Shown piece after piece: positions 8,352 through 16,031 of a stretch of 64,000 nt of DNA (its first letter is position 1; the number at the start of each line of letters is the position of its first letter). Made by a program: the position numbers and the translations under genes. The stretch comes from Acetobacterium bakii. GTDB lineage: Bacteria > Bacillota > Clostridia > Eubacteriales > Eubacteriaceae. Where the stretch lies: positions 24,579 to 88,578 of the forward strand of contig NZ_LGYO01000003.1 in NCBI RefSeq assembly GCF_001263355.1, read 5' to 3'. A model generated the notes under the pieces. That model was not told where the DNA came from and made no database searches. It saw only the letters and a program-made list of their open reading frames with translations.

Positions 8352-10589
8352 ATGGATAAAAATAATTACAGACAAGATATGAGCATTGTGAAAATGTTCA
8401 TCGATGAATGGATGACATGTTTTAATAGTCTCGAGAAAGAAATACTGAAACTCGAGCTTTACTCCAAGGATATGGAGCTATCCGATATTCTTTTAGATGA
8501 CATCCACTGTATTAAGGGTGGATCGTCCTTTATTGGATTATCACCGATTACAAGATTATGTTTTGAGATAGAGACAATCTTAAAAGCATTAGAAAACGAT
8601 GAGATCACTGTTAAAACAGAATTGATCGACAGTCTCCTTTTGTTTCTTGATTTTTTCAAAGCTTATCTTGTTAGACTGAATGAAATAATTAAGGAAAAAT
8701 ATTTTACAGATGAAGATGACGGACTGTATCTGGAGATTCAATATGAAGACCATGAAAAACAGGAAGATCAGGTGTGCCACAGCTTGAAACTGGCATTTGA
8801 AAAATGTCATGTGAATGCGCCAGAAGAAAATAAGATACCAGAACAAGGATCTGAAAACGCAAATCTGGATATTCTGCAATCCGAGGAGTTTAAGTGCGGA
8901 CTTGCAGAGGGGATTCAGGAGCAGTTTCAACTTGAAAACTTAGAGCATATTGAAAAAATCGAGAATGATTTATTAATGCGCCTGGATAGCAATGGTGCTG
9001 ACAGAGAAGCAATTAATGAAATATTCCGAGCTGTACATAGTGTTAAAGGCGGAACCGGAATATACCTTGCAGTACTAAATCCACAAAGCACCCTTTATAC
9101 GGGATTAAAACAATTTTTAGAAATTGTACATTCCTATGAAAGTCTGTTAGCTTTAATAAGAGATAAGGAATGCAAGTTTGAAAATATACTCGTTGATTTA
9201 AGCTTTTTTGTGATGGATTATTTAAAATCTTTTATCAATGCCATTGACTCGGAAAAGTTTGAGAATCTAGGGGATCAGGATATTCTTGATAAGATTAAGC
9301 AACAGCTATTGGATCTTCAGTCCGTGAACAGTGCAGGAGAGAATAAGTGCGTTATAACACCATTGGAAGCCCCTAAAGCTGAGGCTGTTAAATCAAAAAA
9401 TATCGTTACCCAGAGTATCAGAGTTAATCAGGATAAGCTTGATAAAATGATGAATATGATTTCAGAGCTTTTAATTGCGAAGAACTCATTTATGCACATA
9501 TCGTCAAAGCTGAATATGGACTATGATTTGCCTGAAATATCAAAGGAAGTCAAGGAAGTCGGGGCATATGTCAATCGAATTTCCGATGAGCTTCAGAATA
9601 CGATTATGTCCATTAGAATGGTAGAAGTGAAAACGGTCTTCCAAAAAATGCCAAGAGTGATCAGGGATATTGCTCAGAGTACCGGCAAAAAAATGGAACT
9701 CATCCTCCAGGGTGAGAACACTGAAATTGATAAAACTATTATTGAAAAGATCAGCGACCCTTTGGTACATTTGATCAGAAATTCTGCAGATCATGGCATT
9801 GAGTCTCTTGAGGATCGGTTGTTAAAGGGCAAGCCTGAGATAGGGAGGATCGTCCTTAGAGCTTATAATAAAAACAAACAGGTTTATATTGAAATAGAAG
9901 ATGATGGAAAGGGAATTGATCCGGAGAGGGTGAAAATAAAAGCGATAGAAAAAGGTATTGTATCACAAAATGAAGCTGACAAAATGAACCAAAACCAATT
10001 GATAAACCTTATTTTTCTTCCGGGCTTTAGTATGGCAAAAAAGATTACAGAGGTATCAGGGCGAGGCGTTGGCATGGATATCGTCAAAAGCAATATATCC
10101 AAAATCAATGGTAAAGTTACCATCGAGAGCGAAGTGGATAAGGGTACAAAAATGATTGTTCAATTACCTCTTTCACTGGCAGTTTCTCGCGGTTTGATAG
10201 TGGAAGTAGATCACGAAACGTATATTTTTCCTCTGGACAATATCGTTGAAACAGTAAAAATAAATAGAAACACCATTCATGAATTCAATGGAAAATTCTT
10301 CACATATTTAAGAGGAGAAGCAATCGGAATTGAGTGGCTTTCTAAGATTTTTTCAACCGGGGAGCGAGATAATGAAAAAGAAGAACTGAATGCTGTGATT
10401 CTATCCGATGGCTTTGAAAATTATGCAATTGTAGTAGATAAACTTAGGAATGAACAGGAGTTTGTAGTAAAGACATTAGAAGGCCATCTGGCCTCTATTC
10501 CAGGAATAACCGGTTCTACGCTTCTCGGAAACGGACAAGTCGTGTTGATTGTTAATCCTATTGATTTGATGCAATTTATAGAAAAATAA
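8352..10589 (+). CDS. cheA: CheA-type histidine kinase with two HPt domains
   Basis: The protein has about 745 residues. Two N-terminal HPt domains are seen, with phospho-His near residue 52 (IHCIKGGSS) and near residue 229 (VHSVKGGTG). A dimerisation helix pair follows (~350-420), then a HATPase domain with N box (LIRNSADHGIE), G1 (DDGKGID) and G2 (GRGVGMDIVKSNI), and a C-terminal CheW-like regulatory domain (~610-745). No P2 CheY-binding domain is obvious. It autophosphorylates in trans under MCP/CheW control. ATG 8352 is preferred because GGAG sits 8 bases upstream; GTG 8343 overlaps that site. It is the last gene of the operon. Confidence 0.93.
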   Translation: MDKNNYRQDMSIVKMFIDEWMTCFNSLEKEILKLELYSKDMELSDILLDDIHCIKGGSSFIGLSPITRLCFEIETILKALENDEITVKTELIDSLLLFLDFFKAYLVRLNEIIKEKYFTDEDDGLYLEIQYEDHEKQEDQVCHSLKLAFEKCHVNAPEENKIPEQGSENANLDILQSEEFKCGLAEGIQEQFQLENLEHIEKIENDLLMRLDSNGADREAINEIFRAVHSVKGGTGIYLAVLNPQSTLYTGLKQFLEIVHSYESLLALIRDKECKFENILVDLSFFVMDYLKSFINAIDSEKFENLGDQDILDKIKQQLLDLQSVNSAGENKCVITPLEAPKAEAVKSKNIVTQSIRVNQDKLDKMMNMISELLIAKNSFMHISSKLNMDYDLPEISKEVKEVGAYVNRISDELQNTIMSIRMVEVKTVFQKMPRVIRDIAQSTGKKMELILQGENTEIDKTIIEKISDPLVHLIRNSADHGIESLEDRLLKGKPEIGRIVLRAYNKNKQVYIEIEDDGKGIDPERVKIKAIEKGIVSQNEADKMNQNQLINLIFLPGFSMAKKITEVSGRGVGMDIVKSNISKINGKVTIESEVDKGTKMIVQLPLSLAVSRGLIVEVDHETYIFPLDNIVETVKINRNTIHEFNGKFFTYLRGEAIGIEWLSKIFSTGERDNEKEELNAVILSDGFENYAIVVDKLRNEQEFVVKTLEGHLASIPGITGSTLLGNGQVVLIVNPIDLMQFIEK

Positions 10590-10610
10590 TGGATCGGAGG
10601 GACGGTTTTT

Positions 10611-10721
10611 TTGTACAGAGTTCATTCGCTTGAACACGAAAGAAATGGCATAATTGATTTTGTTCCAGCTCTTTTGAATGCCCTGAGCGAAGCCGGGCTG
10701 TCTGACCTGGAAACACGTTAA
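10611..10721 (+). CDS. Possible small ORF downstream of cheA
   Basis: A TTG-initiated 36-codon frame has a good GGAGGG site 9 bases upstream (about 10596-10601). The product (MYRVHSLEHERNGIID...) is not recognised. It ends where a decayed tRNA-Lys 3' half begins, so it may be the remaining 5' end of a gene truncated by recombination at that tRNA remnant. The ribosome-binding site argues for past or present translation; nothing else supports function. Confidence 0.25.
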   Translation: MYRVHSLEHERNGIIDFVPALLNALSEAGLSDLETR

Positions 10722-10766
10722 CTCTTAATCAGGGTGTCGAGTGTTCGAATCCCTGAAGGGGCAGCA
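10716..10766 (+). pseudogene. tRNA-Lys(CTT)-like 3' half, decayed
   Basis: The stretch contains an anticodon-loop-like CTCTTAATC followed by AGGGTGTCGAG, a T-loop TTCGAAT and an acceptor-like AAGGGGCA. This is the arrangement of the 3' half of a tRNA-Lys with anticodon CTT. The T stem has mismatches (GAGTG against CCCTG), the end is GCA rather than CCA, and no D arm or complementary 5' acceptor strand is found. A rho-independent terminator follows at 10781, as often behind tRNA genes. I read it as a tRNA remnant, possibly an attachment-site scar where a mobile element joined the chromosome between cheA and the agr locus. Confidence 0.5.
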
Positions 10767-10780
10767 AATTTCAACTTACA

Positions 10781-10818
10781 AAACCGCTGTGCAGAGTCAT
10801 CTGCTAAGCGGTTTTTTT
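10781..10818 (+). terminator. Rho-independent terminator
   Basis: An 8-bp stem (AAACCGCT at 10781-10788 with AGCGGTTT at 10807-10814), an inner CAGA/TCTG pairing, and a T-run to 10818. It ends transcription from the chemosensory operon or the former tRNA. Confidence 0.85.
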
Positions 10819-10937
10819 CATACGCACTGATGATTGTTTTTATTAAAAATGCGATAATAAAAAAATCAACACATAGATGGACAGTTGTTTTATTTTCATG
10901 TAAAATGATTTTAAAAACGACAAAGAAGGTGGATGAA

Positions 10938-11660
10938 ATGTTTTCTATCGCAATATGTGATGATCAGCGTGCAATCTGTTCGGAAATTGAAACGATTATT
11001 TTAGACTATCAAAAATCAACCCTGATGGAAATACAAATTGAGGTATTTTATTCGGCTAAAAAACTCAGTATTTATATGGAACATGAACATAATTTTGATT
11101 TGATCTTTCTGGACATTGAAATGAAGGGTTTTAATGGACTTGATCTGGGCCGGAAAATTCGTGAAGAAATGGATAACCAGATCACCCAGATTGTCTATGT
11201 TTCGGGAAAAGAAAGTTATTTTAAAGATTTGTTTGAGGTTCGACCGATGCATTTTCTGTCAAAACCGGTGGAGCCGGATAAGGTGATCAAAGACGTTGAA
11301 CTGGCCATGAAATTAGCAAACCGTTTAGGCGGCGTTTTCAGCTACAAAAAAGGACCGGATACACACAAGCTTCCCATAAAAAACATCATCTATTTTCAGA
11401 GTGTGAACCGAGAAATTAAAATTGTGACCATAACCGGGGAAGAATTATTTTATGGCAAACTCCATGAGGTGTTTCGGCAAGTGACCAAATACCGGTTTAT
11501 TAACATTCACAAATCGTACATCATCAATTATGAACAGGTTGCCAATTTTAAGTATGACGAGGTTGTGATGTCGAATTCGGACTGTCTGCCAATCAGTCAG
11601 TTAAAACGAAAAGAAGTCAGAGGATTGCAGATGAAATACGAAAGCGAGAGGTTTCTTTAA
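10938..11660 (+). CDS. agrA: AgrA-like LytTR-family response regulator
   Basis: The protein has about 240 residues. The receiver domain (~1-120) has ICDDQ, phospho-acceptor Asp59 in IFLDIEM and the Lys of FLSKPVEP. A LytTR DNA-binding domain follows (~130-235) with the characteristic YFQSVNREIKIVT and FINIHKSYIINY segments. It is the transcriptional output of an agr-type peptide quorum-sensing circuit and would bind LytTR direct repeats at target promoters. ATG 10938 has an AAGGTGGA site just upstream; the same frame extends to 10734 but without a ribosome-binding site and across the terminator. It overlaps agrC by one base (TAATG). Confidence 0.9.
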   Translation: MFSIAICDDQRAICSEIETIILDYQKSTLMEIQIEVFYSAKKLSIYMEHEHNFDLIFLDIEMKGFNGLDLGRKIREEMDNQITQIVYVSGKESYFKDLFEVRPMHFLSKPVEPDKVIKDVELAMKLANRLGGVFSYKKGPDTHKLPIKNIIYFQSVNREIKIVTITGEELFYGKLHEVFRQVTKYRFINIHKSYIINYEQVANFKYDEVVMSNSDCLPISQLKRKEVRGLQMKYESERFL

Positions 11661-12937
11661 TGGCACTAAGCACCTATGAAATGGTATATCTGATAACCAA
11701 TATTTTTGGAACATATATTGTTTATAAATTTATGCATGTTTTCTTTGAGACCAAAGAAGCCAATCATAAGATAGAGTTCTTATCTTATGCGGGATATTAC
11801 ATATTTATTGCGCTGGTATATTTGACTATTAATATACCAGTTATTACGATGATCGGTAATATGCTTGCTTATTTGGGGTTGTCATTTAACTATAAAGCTA
11901 GGATTAAAAGGCGTCTTTTGTCGGTGTTGATGATTTATTTAATTTTAATATGTGTTGAGGTAATCGTTGCCTTGCTGACCGGTTATTTTAAGTATTCATT
12001 GATATCGACGAATACTTATTCGACAGAGTATGTGCTCGTTTTAGCTCAAACTATTTCATATTTAGTCGTTCGTATCCTAAACAATTATAAGAATATCAGG
12101 AAAGGAGAAACAATCCCGCTTGCCAATTGGATCGCGATTATTATAATCCCGATTTCATCCTTATATATCGTTCTGACCTTATTTCAAGCAACGGGTCTTC
12201 CCTGGGAGCAGATTCTAATTGGCGTGGTACTCATACTGCTTGTTAATTTCACAACCTTTTATTTATATGATGTCATTTCAGCTTCCATGGTCGATAAAAT
12301 GGATAAAAGTTTGCTTGGTCAGCAAAATAAATACTATCACAAACAATTTGAACTAATGGAGTCATCCTTAAAAACAACGAAGGCAATGCGGCATGATCTG
12401 CGAAATCATTTATCGGCTATCTATGCATTGGTTGAAAAGGGGGAAAAAGACGCTGCTTTAAAACATCTAACAAAGATGACTGATGTTTATGACGATAAGA
12501 AACAATACGCGTGTACCGAAAATATCGATATTGACAGTATCTTGAATTTTAAAATTCAGGCAGCAGAGCAACAAAATATAAAAATCGCCCTTGATCTGAG
12601 TATTCCAGAAAAAATGCGTATTCATTCATTTGATTTGGCAATAATTTTGGGGAACTTACTAGATAACGCTATTGAGGCCGTTACTGAGTTAGAAAAAGAA
12701 AGACAGATAAAAACAAAAATAAACTATGACAAAGGGCGCTTAATTATTCTGGTGGAAAATCCGTACCAGGGTGAACGTTTAAAAGTTGGAAATCGATATC
12801 CTACAACAAATACGGAGCCGAGCCAACACGGCTTAGGCTTGGAAAATGTACAAAGTGTTTTACAAAAATACGATGGATCGATGGAAATTAACCAGCAGGA
12901 AAAGGTCTTCTCAGTTTCCCTGCTATTGTTTGTATAG
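11660..12937 (+). CDS. agrC: AgrC-like receptor histidine kinase (GHKL/HPK10 type)
   Basis: This 425-residue protein has an N-terminal half with about six hydrophobic segments (to ~residue 205) that would form the peptide-sensing membrane domain. The kinase half has the phospho-His motif MRHDLRNHL (~residue 248), the N box NLLDNAIEAV and the glycine box HGLGLENV. This arrangement is typical of AgrC kinases that sense cyclic autoinducer peptides from outside. It is coupled to agrA by a TAATG overlap and followed by the agrD-agrB pair. A short hairpin at 12948 separates it from agrD, so A-C and D-B may be separately transcribed. Confidence 0.9.
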   Translation: MALSTYEMVYLITNIFGTYIVYKFMHVFFETKEANHKIEFLSYAGYYIFIALVYLTINIPVITMIGNMLAYLGLSFNYKARIKRRLLSVLMIYLILICVEVIVALLTGYFKYSLISTNTYSTEYVLVLAQTISYLVVRILNNYKNIRKGETIPLANWIAIIIIPISSLYIVLTLFQATGLPWEQILIGVVLILLVNFTTFYLYDVISASMVDKMDKSLLGQQNKYYHKQFELMESSLKTTKAMRHDLRNHLSAIYALVEKGEKDAALKHLTKMTDVYDDKKQYACTENIDIDSILNFKIQAAEQQNIKIALDLSIPEKMRIHSFDLAIILGNLLDNAIEAVTELEKERQIKTKINYDKGRLIILVENPYQGERLKVGNRYPTTNTEPSQHGLGLENVQSVLQKYDGSMEINQQEKVFSVSLLLFV

Positions 12938-12946
12938 AGGGGTGTT

Positions 12947-12979
12947 GCGAGCTGTTTTTAATAAGGGTGCTCGTTTTAT
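12947..12979 (+). terminator. Weak hairpin after agrC
   Basis: CGAGC (12948-12952) pairs with GCTCG (12969-12973) followed by TTTTAT. The stem is only 5 bp with a 16-nt loop, so it is at best a partial terminator between agrC and agrD. Confidence 0.35.
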
Positions 12980-13029
12980 ATTTGAATAAAAATAAAAAAT
13001 CTTAGTTCACTACAAAAAAATATATTAAT

Positions 13030-13059
13030 TTCAACATAAACTCGCACAAATAATAATAT
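13030..13059 (+). promoter_or_regulatory. Putative promoter of agrD-agrB
   Basis: TTCAAC (13030-13035), an 18-bp spacer and TAATAT (13054-13059) lie 44 bases before the agrD start. No convincing pair of LytTR half-sites was found next to it. Prediction only. Confidence 0.4.
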
Positions 13060-13102
13060 ATGGTAGATTTAGATCAATAAAAGATAAAAGGGGTGATATT
13101 CT

Positions 13103-13249
13103 TTGAAAAATTTATCATTAAAGTGTTATCGGATTATTGCAGTTATGGCATTGATGGTAACAACATTAAACATTAATACGGCCTGCGTGTTCTTCTTCTA
13201 TCAACCTAAACTGCCGGAGGGTGCAGAAAAATTCAAAAAGTTCAAATGA
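13103..13249 (+). CDS. agrD: AgrD-like cyclic autoinducer peptide precursor
   Basis: A 48-codon gene with a TTG start has GGGGTGA (13090-13096) 6 bases upstream. The product has the three AgrD parts: an amphipathic/hydrophobic N-terminal helix (MKNLSLKCYRIIAVMALM), a core with Cys28 followed by VFFF, and a charged tail (QPKLPEGAEKFKKFK). The spacing from Cys to the PKxPE tail equals that of Staphylococcus aureus AgrD-I, which predicts a five-residue thiolactone ring Cys28-Phe32 with cleavage before Tyr33. The N-terminal end of the mature peptide cannot be read from sequence. Its TGA overlaps the agrB start (ATGA), so the two are translationally coupled. It is easily missed because of its size and TTG start. 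Confidence 0.88.
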   Translation: MKNLSLKCYRIIAVMALMVTTLNINTACVFFFYQPKLPEGAEKFKKFK

Positions 13250-13809
13250 GAAGCTCAATGGCGGAGAGAATTACAGATATCCTTGTAAACAATGAAATTA
13301 TCATAGCTGAGAACAGAAATTTATATAGCTATGGTTTACAGCAAGGACTGTTGATATTCCTCAATATTGCTACGATTCTTGGAATCGGAATGGTGTTAAA
13401 TATGGTCTGGGAAAGTATTATTTTCCTCTTAACATTTGTTCCACTTCGTTCCAACGCCGGTGGTTACCATGCAAAAACGCAGGTAAGATGCTATTTGTAT
13501 TCAGTAGCAATGATTACAACCACTTTGGTTGGTATTAAGATTATCCCTTGGTCAGGTGTTGTTTGTTTGTCCATGACACTTGTTGCGGGAACGATCATCT
13601 TTTTCCTTGCGCCAGTAGAGGCTGTAAATAAATCGTTAGGTCAAGTCGAAAAAGCTGTGTATAAAAAAAGAACACGTTTCTCTTTAGTTTTGTTTGTGTT
13701 TTTGGTTTTGCTATTTTGTTATAGCGGTCAATTGGCGATTTCAGTTTGTATAATGATGGGAGTTGTAGTGGTTAGTATTGTGCTTGTGTTGGGAAGAGTA
13801 TCGAAATGA
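13246..13809 (+). CDS. agrB: AgrB-like autoinducer peptide-processing membrane protease
   Basis: This 187-residue membrane protein has the AgrB signature: the catalytic pair His75 and Cys82 in RSNAGGYHAKTQVRCY, seven residues apart as in the family, followed by several transmembrane segments. AgrB cleaves the C-terminal tail of AgrD and forms the thiolactone ring. The ATG overlaps the agrD stop (ATGA), consistent with stoichiometric expression. An alternative start at ATG 13258 would drop four residues. There is no obvious terminator behind it. The gene order A-C-D-B differs from the staphylococcal B-D-C-A. Confidence 0.92.
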   Translation: MRSSMAERITDILVNNEIIIAENRNLYSYGLQQGLLIFLNIATILGIGMVLNMVWESIIFLLTFVPLRSNAGGYHAKTQVRCYLYSVAMITTTLVGIKIIPWSGVVCLSMTLVAGTIIFFLAPVEAVNKSLGQVEKAVYKKRTRFSLVLFVFLVLLFCYSGQLAISVCIMMGVVVVSIVLVLGRVSK

Positions 13810-14001
13810 TAAAGAAGAACAAAATTATTTAGGTTTATTTTGTTGTTTCTACAGATAATTATCTGTGAAATAACCGATAGATTGGATTGCCGGAAACATA
13901 TATAACGAAAGGTACGAAGTCTTCTGTGAATCTACCAAGTTCCAGATAAAAACTAGTAGCGAATTTTGAAGATGTAGCTATGTCATACACTATCATTGTT
14001 T

Positions 14002-14118
14002 TTACCCGATGTATCCTGCTAGAATGGTATTGCCATCTTTGATCGGTTTTTCTTTTAAGAATTCTTCAATCAAAGCCCTTTTTTGTTTCTTCTCAGGACT
14101 TTCATCTCTTCTTCCCAT
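14002..14118 (-). pseudogene. Short transposase-like N-terminal fragment
   Basis: A 38-codon minus-strand frame begins MGRRDESPEKKQKRALIEEF. The basic start and pattern are reminiscent of the N-termini of IS256-family transposases, but the match is from memory and weak. It stops after 38 codons where a transposase would continue for several hundred. GGAGG sits 7 bases before the ATG inside the right arm of a perfect hairpin. Most likely a mobile-element scar; it could also be an unrelated small protein. Confidence 0.3.
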
Positions 14119-14125
14119 AAAAATA

Positions 14126-14161
14126 CCTCCAAACTGATTTTATTCTACATCAGTTTGGAGG
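14126..14161 (-). promoter_or_regulatory. 12-bp perfect hairpin sequestering a GGAGG site
   Basis: CCTCCAAACTGA (14126-14137) and TCAGTTTGGAGG (14150-14161) form a perfect inverted repeat with a 12-nt loop. On the minus strand the second arm contains the GGAGG of the fragment at 14002-14118. Several insertion sequences use such structures to block translation from read-through transcripts. Confidence 0.5.
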
Positions 14162-14562
14162 TTTACACAAATATTGAAGCGAGCTCCAATTAAGGGATAG
14201 ATGACGTTTGGCGGTCTTGAAAGTTCATATCAATTGGAAATAGTGTTTTTTACGACATCTTTATGCTGTTCACGATAGAGCCCTTTAATTGTGGGAGATA
14301 AATATGTTACATTTACAATTTTTTGGTTATAACTAATGTTAGATAATAATCATTTTAAATAAAGCTGCGCAGGATCGGTTTTACAATCTATCTCATTGAG
14401 AAAAACTGATTCTCAAATCAATTAATTCTGCGCGCCTGAAAGAATAGCACCCATTGTATTTCATTTTAGAAAACCTTATATTATTTAATCCTAATCTTTT
14501 TAAGTTATGCTCTATTGAACCTGATTTTTTTTTACCAAAAATATGACAAAAAGGGGATAAAA

Positions 14563-14709
14563 ATGGCTAGAATTAAATTGATTGTTTTGAAAAGACAGGC
14601 ATATCTAAGTCACTCTGAACTTGACATTGTTATGTTATGGGCTCCGATTGAAATTACTCTTAAAAAGAGTGTCGATCTCGTGGACAAAAATCCACCAACA
14701 AGAAAATGA
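14563..14709 (+). CDS. Small hypothetical ORF upstream of sigma-factor pseudogene
   Basis: A 48-codon frame (MARIKLIVLKRQAYLSHSEL...) has a GGGAT site just upstream and overlaps the sigma gene start by ATGA. In intact SigB/SigF-type operons the preceding gene is an anti-sigma factor, but this short sequence does not show the kinase-fold motifs, so it could be a remnant or an unrelated leader peptide. No function is assigned. Confidence 0.35.
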   Translation: MARIKLIVLKRQAYLSHSELDIVMLWAPIEITLKKSVDLVDKNPPTRK

Positions 14710-15386
14710 AATACGAACGAAAAATCAGTAAAGAAGATGCCCGCGAATTATTTGTGGAATATCAGAAAAATCGAGACCGGGATATCCGAGATCAATTAAT
14801 TGAAAATTACCTTTACATTCCTCAGATTCTTTCCAGAAAATACGGACGTAAAAACGGCGATAACGAAGATATTTTCCAAGTGGCTTGTTTAGGTCTCATG
14901 TATGCGGTGAACCGCTTCGATCCTAACGGAGGTTTTGAGTTTGATACCTTTGCCACGCCGACCATAATCGGTGAAATTAAACGACACTATCGCGATCACG
15001 AGTGGTTGATTGGCATTCCAAGACGAATTCAGCAACTGAATCGGGAAATCAATCAAACCCGATCGATGCTCGAACAGGAACAGATGCGATCACCGACGAT
15101 TAGCGAAATTGCGGATCATCTCAACATCTCTGAGGAATGCATTATTGAGTCTATGGAAAGCAACAATGCGTATTATCCCAAGTCTTTATCAGTGGAATAT
15201 GCTAATGAAGATGGCAAATCAGTTGTTTTAATGGATTTATTAGGATCTTCTGATACAAATATTTAAAACATTGAGAATATCGATCTGATAAAGAAAAGTA
15301 TCCTTGTATTTTTTCCATTGGACAAAGTGTCTGAATTTTCTTCTCTAATAGATCATTTGAAAATTTTTGCGAAGAAACAAAGGTGA
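14706..15386 (+). pseudogene. SigB/SigF/SigG-type sigma factor, interrupted before region 4
   Basis: The intact part (14706-15266, 186 codons) has sigma region 2 (DIFQVACLGLMYAVNRFDP; FDTFATPTIIGEIKRHYRDH) and region 3 (PTISEIADHLNISEE). A TAA at 15264-15266 stops the frame. The same frame then reads on for about 40 codons (NIENIDLIKKSIL... to TGA 15384), resembling a degraded start of region 4, which normally binds the -35 element. Intact family members are about 240-260 residues. The product may still bind core polymerase but should not recognise -35 sequences. A premature stop plus decay behind it points to a pseudogene. Confidence 0.7.
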
Positions 15387-15537
15387 CCCAGCTCAGTGGG
15401 GACAATCCAGAGCACTGATGATTGCGGACACTGCATATATGAGTGATTCTCCCATTGTCCTGATTGATGAAATTGAAAATGCCGGAATCGACAGACGACA
15501 GGTGATTATTACGGGGTGGCAGCGCCACCCAATCTCC
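15384..15537 (+). pseudogene. ABC-type ATPase fragment (signature and Walker B), frameshifted
   Basis: Two adjacent frames together spell an ABC ATPase core: TQLSG, then after a one-base shift [16 protein letters not shown] and the Walker B region [15 protein letters not shown]. The DNA CTCAGTGGGGACAATCC looks like loss of one G from a GGGGG run encoding LSGGQ. No Walker A part or downstream part is present, so only a central piece of the gene remains, directly abutting the sigma-factor remnant and followed by an IS66 remnant. Confidence 0.65.
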
Positions 15538-15572
15538 TGAAATACCCCTTATTCGAGAAGTAGGATAAGTCG

Positions 15573-15968
15573 CACTGCCGGCGTTATTATCTCGATAGCA
15601 TCCCCCTGACCAGCAATGGAAAAGAAATCCCAGGCTCAAAGGGTGCCGAGGGCCGAGCGTGCATTGACCTTCTTTTTAAAGTTGAGAACGAAATAAAGGA
15701 TCTTCCCTATGAGGAGATCCGAGAAAAGCGTCTGGATCGGTCACGCCCCATCCTTGATGCCTTTTGGTCGTGGATTGACGAAACTGCAGCCATCCCAACG
15801 ACGAATGAAAAGTTGACCACAGCCCTGGACTATTCCAAAAATCAGAAGAAAAATCTGGAAACCTTCCTGGAAGACGGCCGTCTTCCCATCTCCAATAATC
15901 TCTGCGAGGCCAGCATCAAGCCTTTTGCAACCGGACGCCGCACCTGGCTTTTTAACTTGAAAAAATAA
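15573..15968 (+). mobile_element. IS66-family transposase, 3' remnant
   Basis: A frame open from about 15573 to TAA 15966 gives 131 residues of the C-terminal part of an IS66 (TnpC-type) transposase. It includes the CRRYY segment and the diagnostic ending LPISNNLCEASIKPFATGRR. The N-terminal two thirds are missing and there is no in-frame start, so it is inactive. It marks a past insertion in the decayed segment between agr and the AbiE locus. Confidence 0.8.
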
Positions 15969-16031
15969 GTGGTAAGTTGTATAATAGAGTAAATATATCC
16001 GCTTGCAAATTTAAAAGAGGTGTTATTAACG

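Larger units (their letters stand above)
13810..14562. other. Gene-poor interval after agrB
   Basis: About 750 bases without an intact gene. It holds a 16-bp palindrome ACAGATAATTATCTGT (13851-13866), a short minus-strand transposase-like fragment (14002-14118) with a hairpin over its ribosome-binding site (14126-14161), and AT-rich sequence without recognised features up to 14562. Confidence 0.6.

Noticed and set aside
10734..10937. N-terminal extension of AgrA
   Set aside because: The open frame upstream of 10938 crosses the tRNA remnant and a terminator hairpin and has no ribosome-binding site.
12979..13102. LytTR (AgrA) direct repeats upstream of agrD
   Set aside because: TTAGTTCAC and ATGTTGAAA resemble half-sites, but neither fits the consensus well and no pair with the right spacing was found.
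15202..15639. 145-residue minus-strand ORF
   Set aside because: It is antisense to the sigma-factor end and the ABC-ATPase and IS66 fragments and has no ribosome-binding site or recognisable motif.
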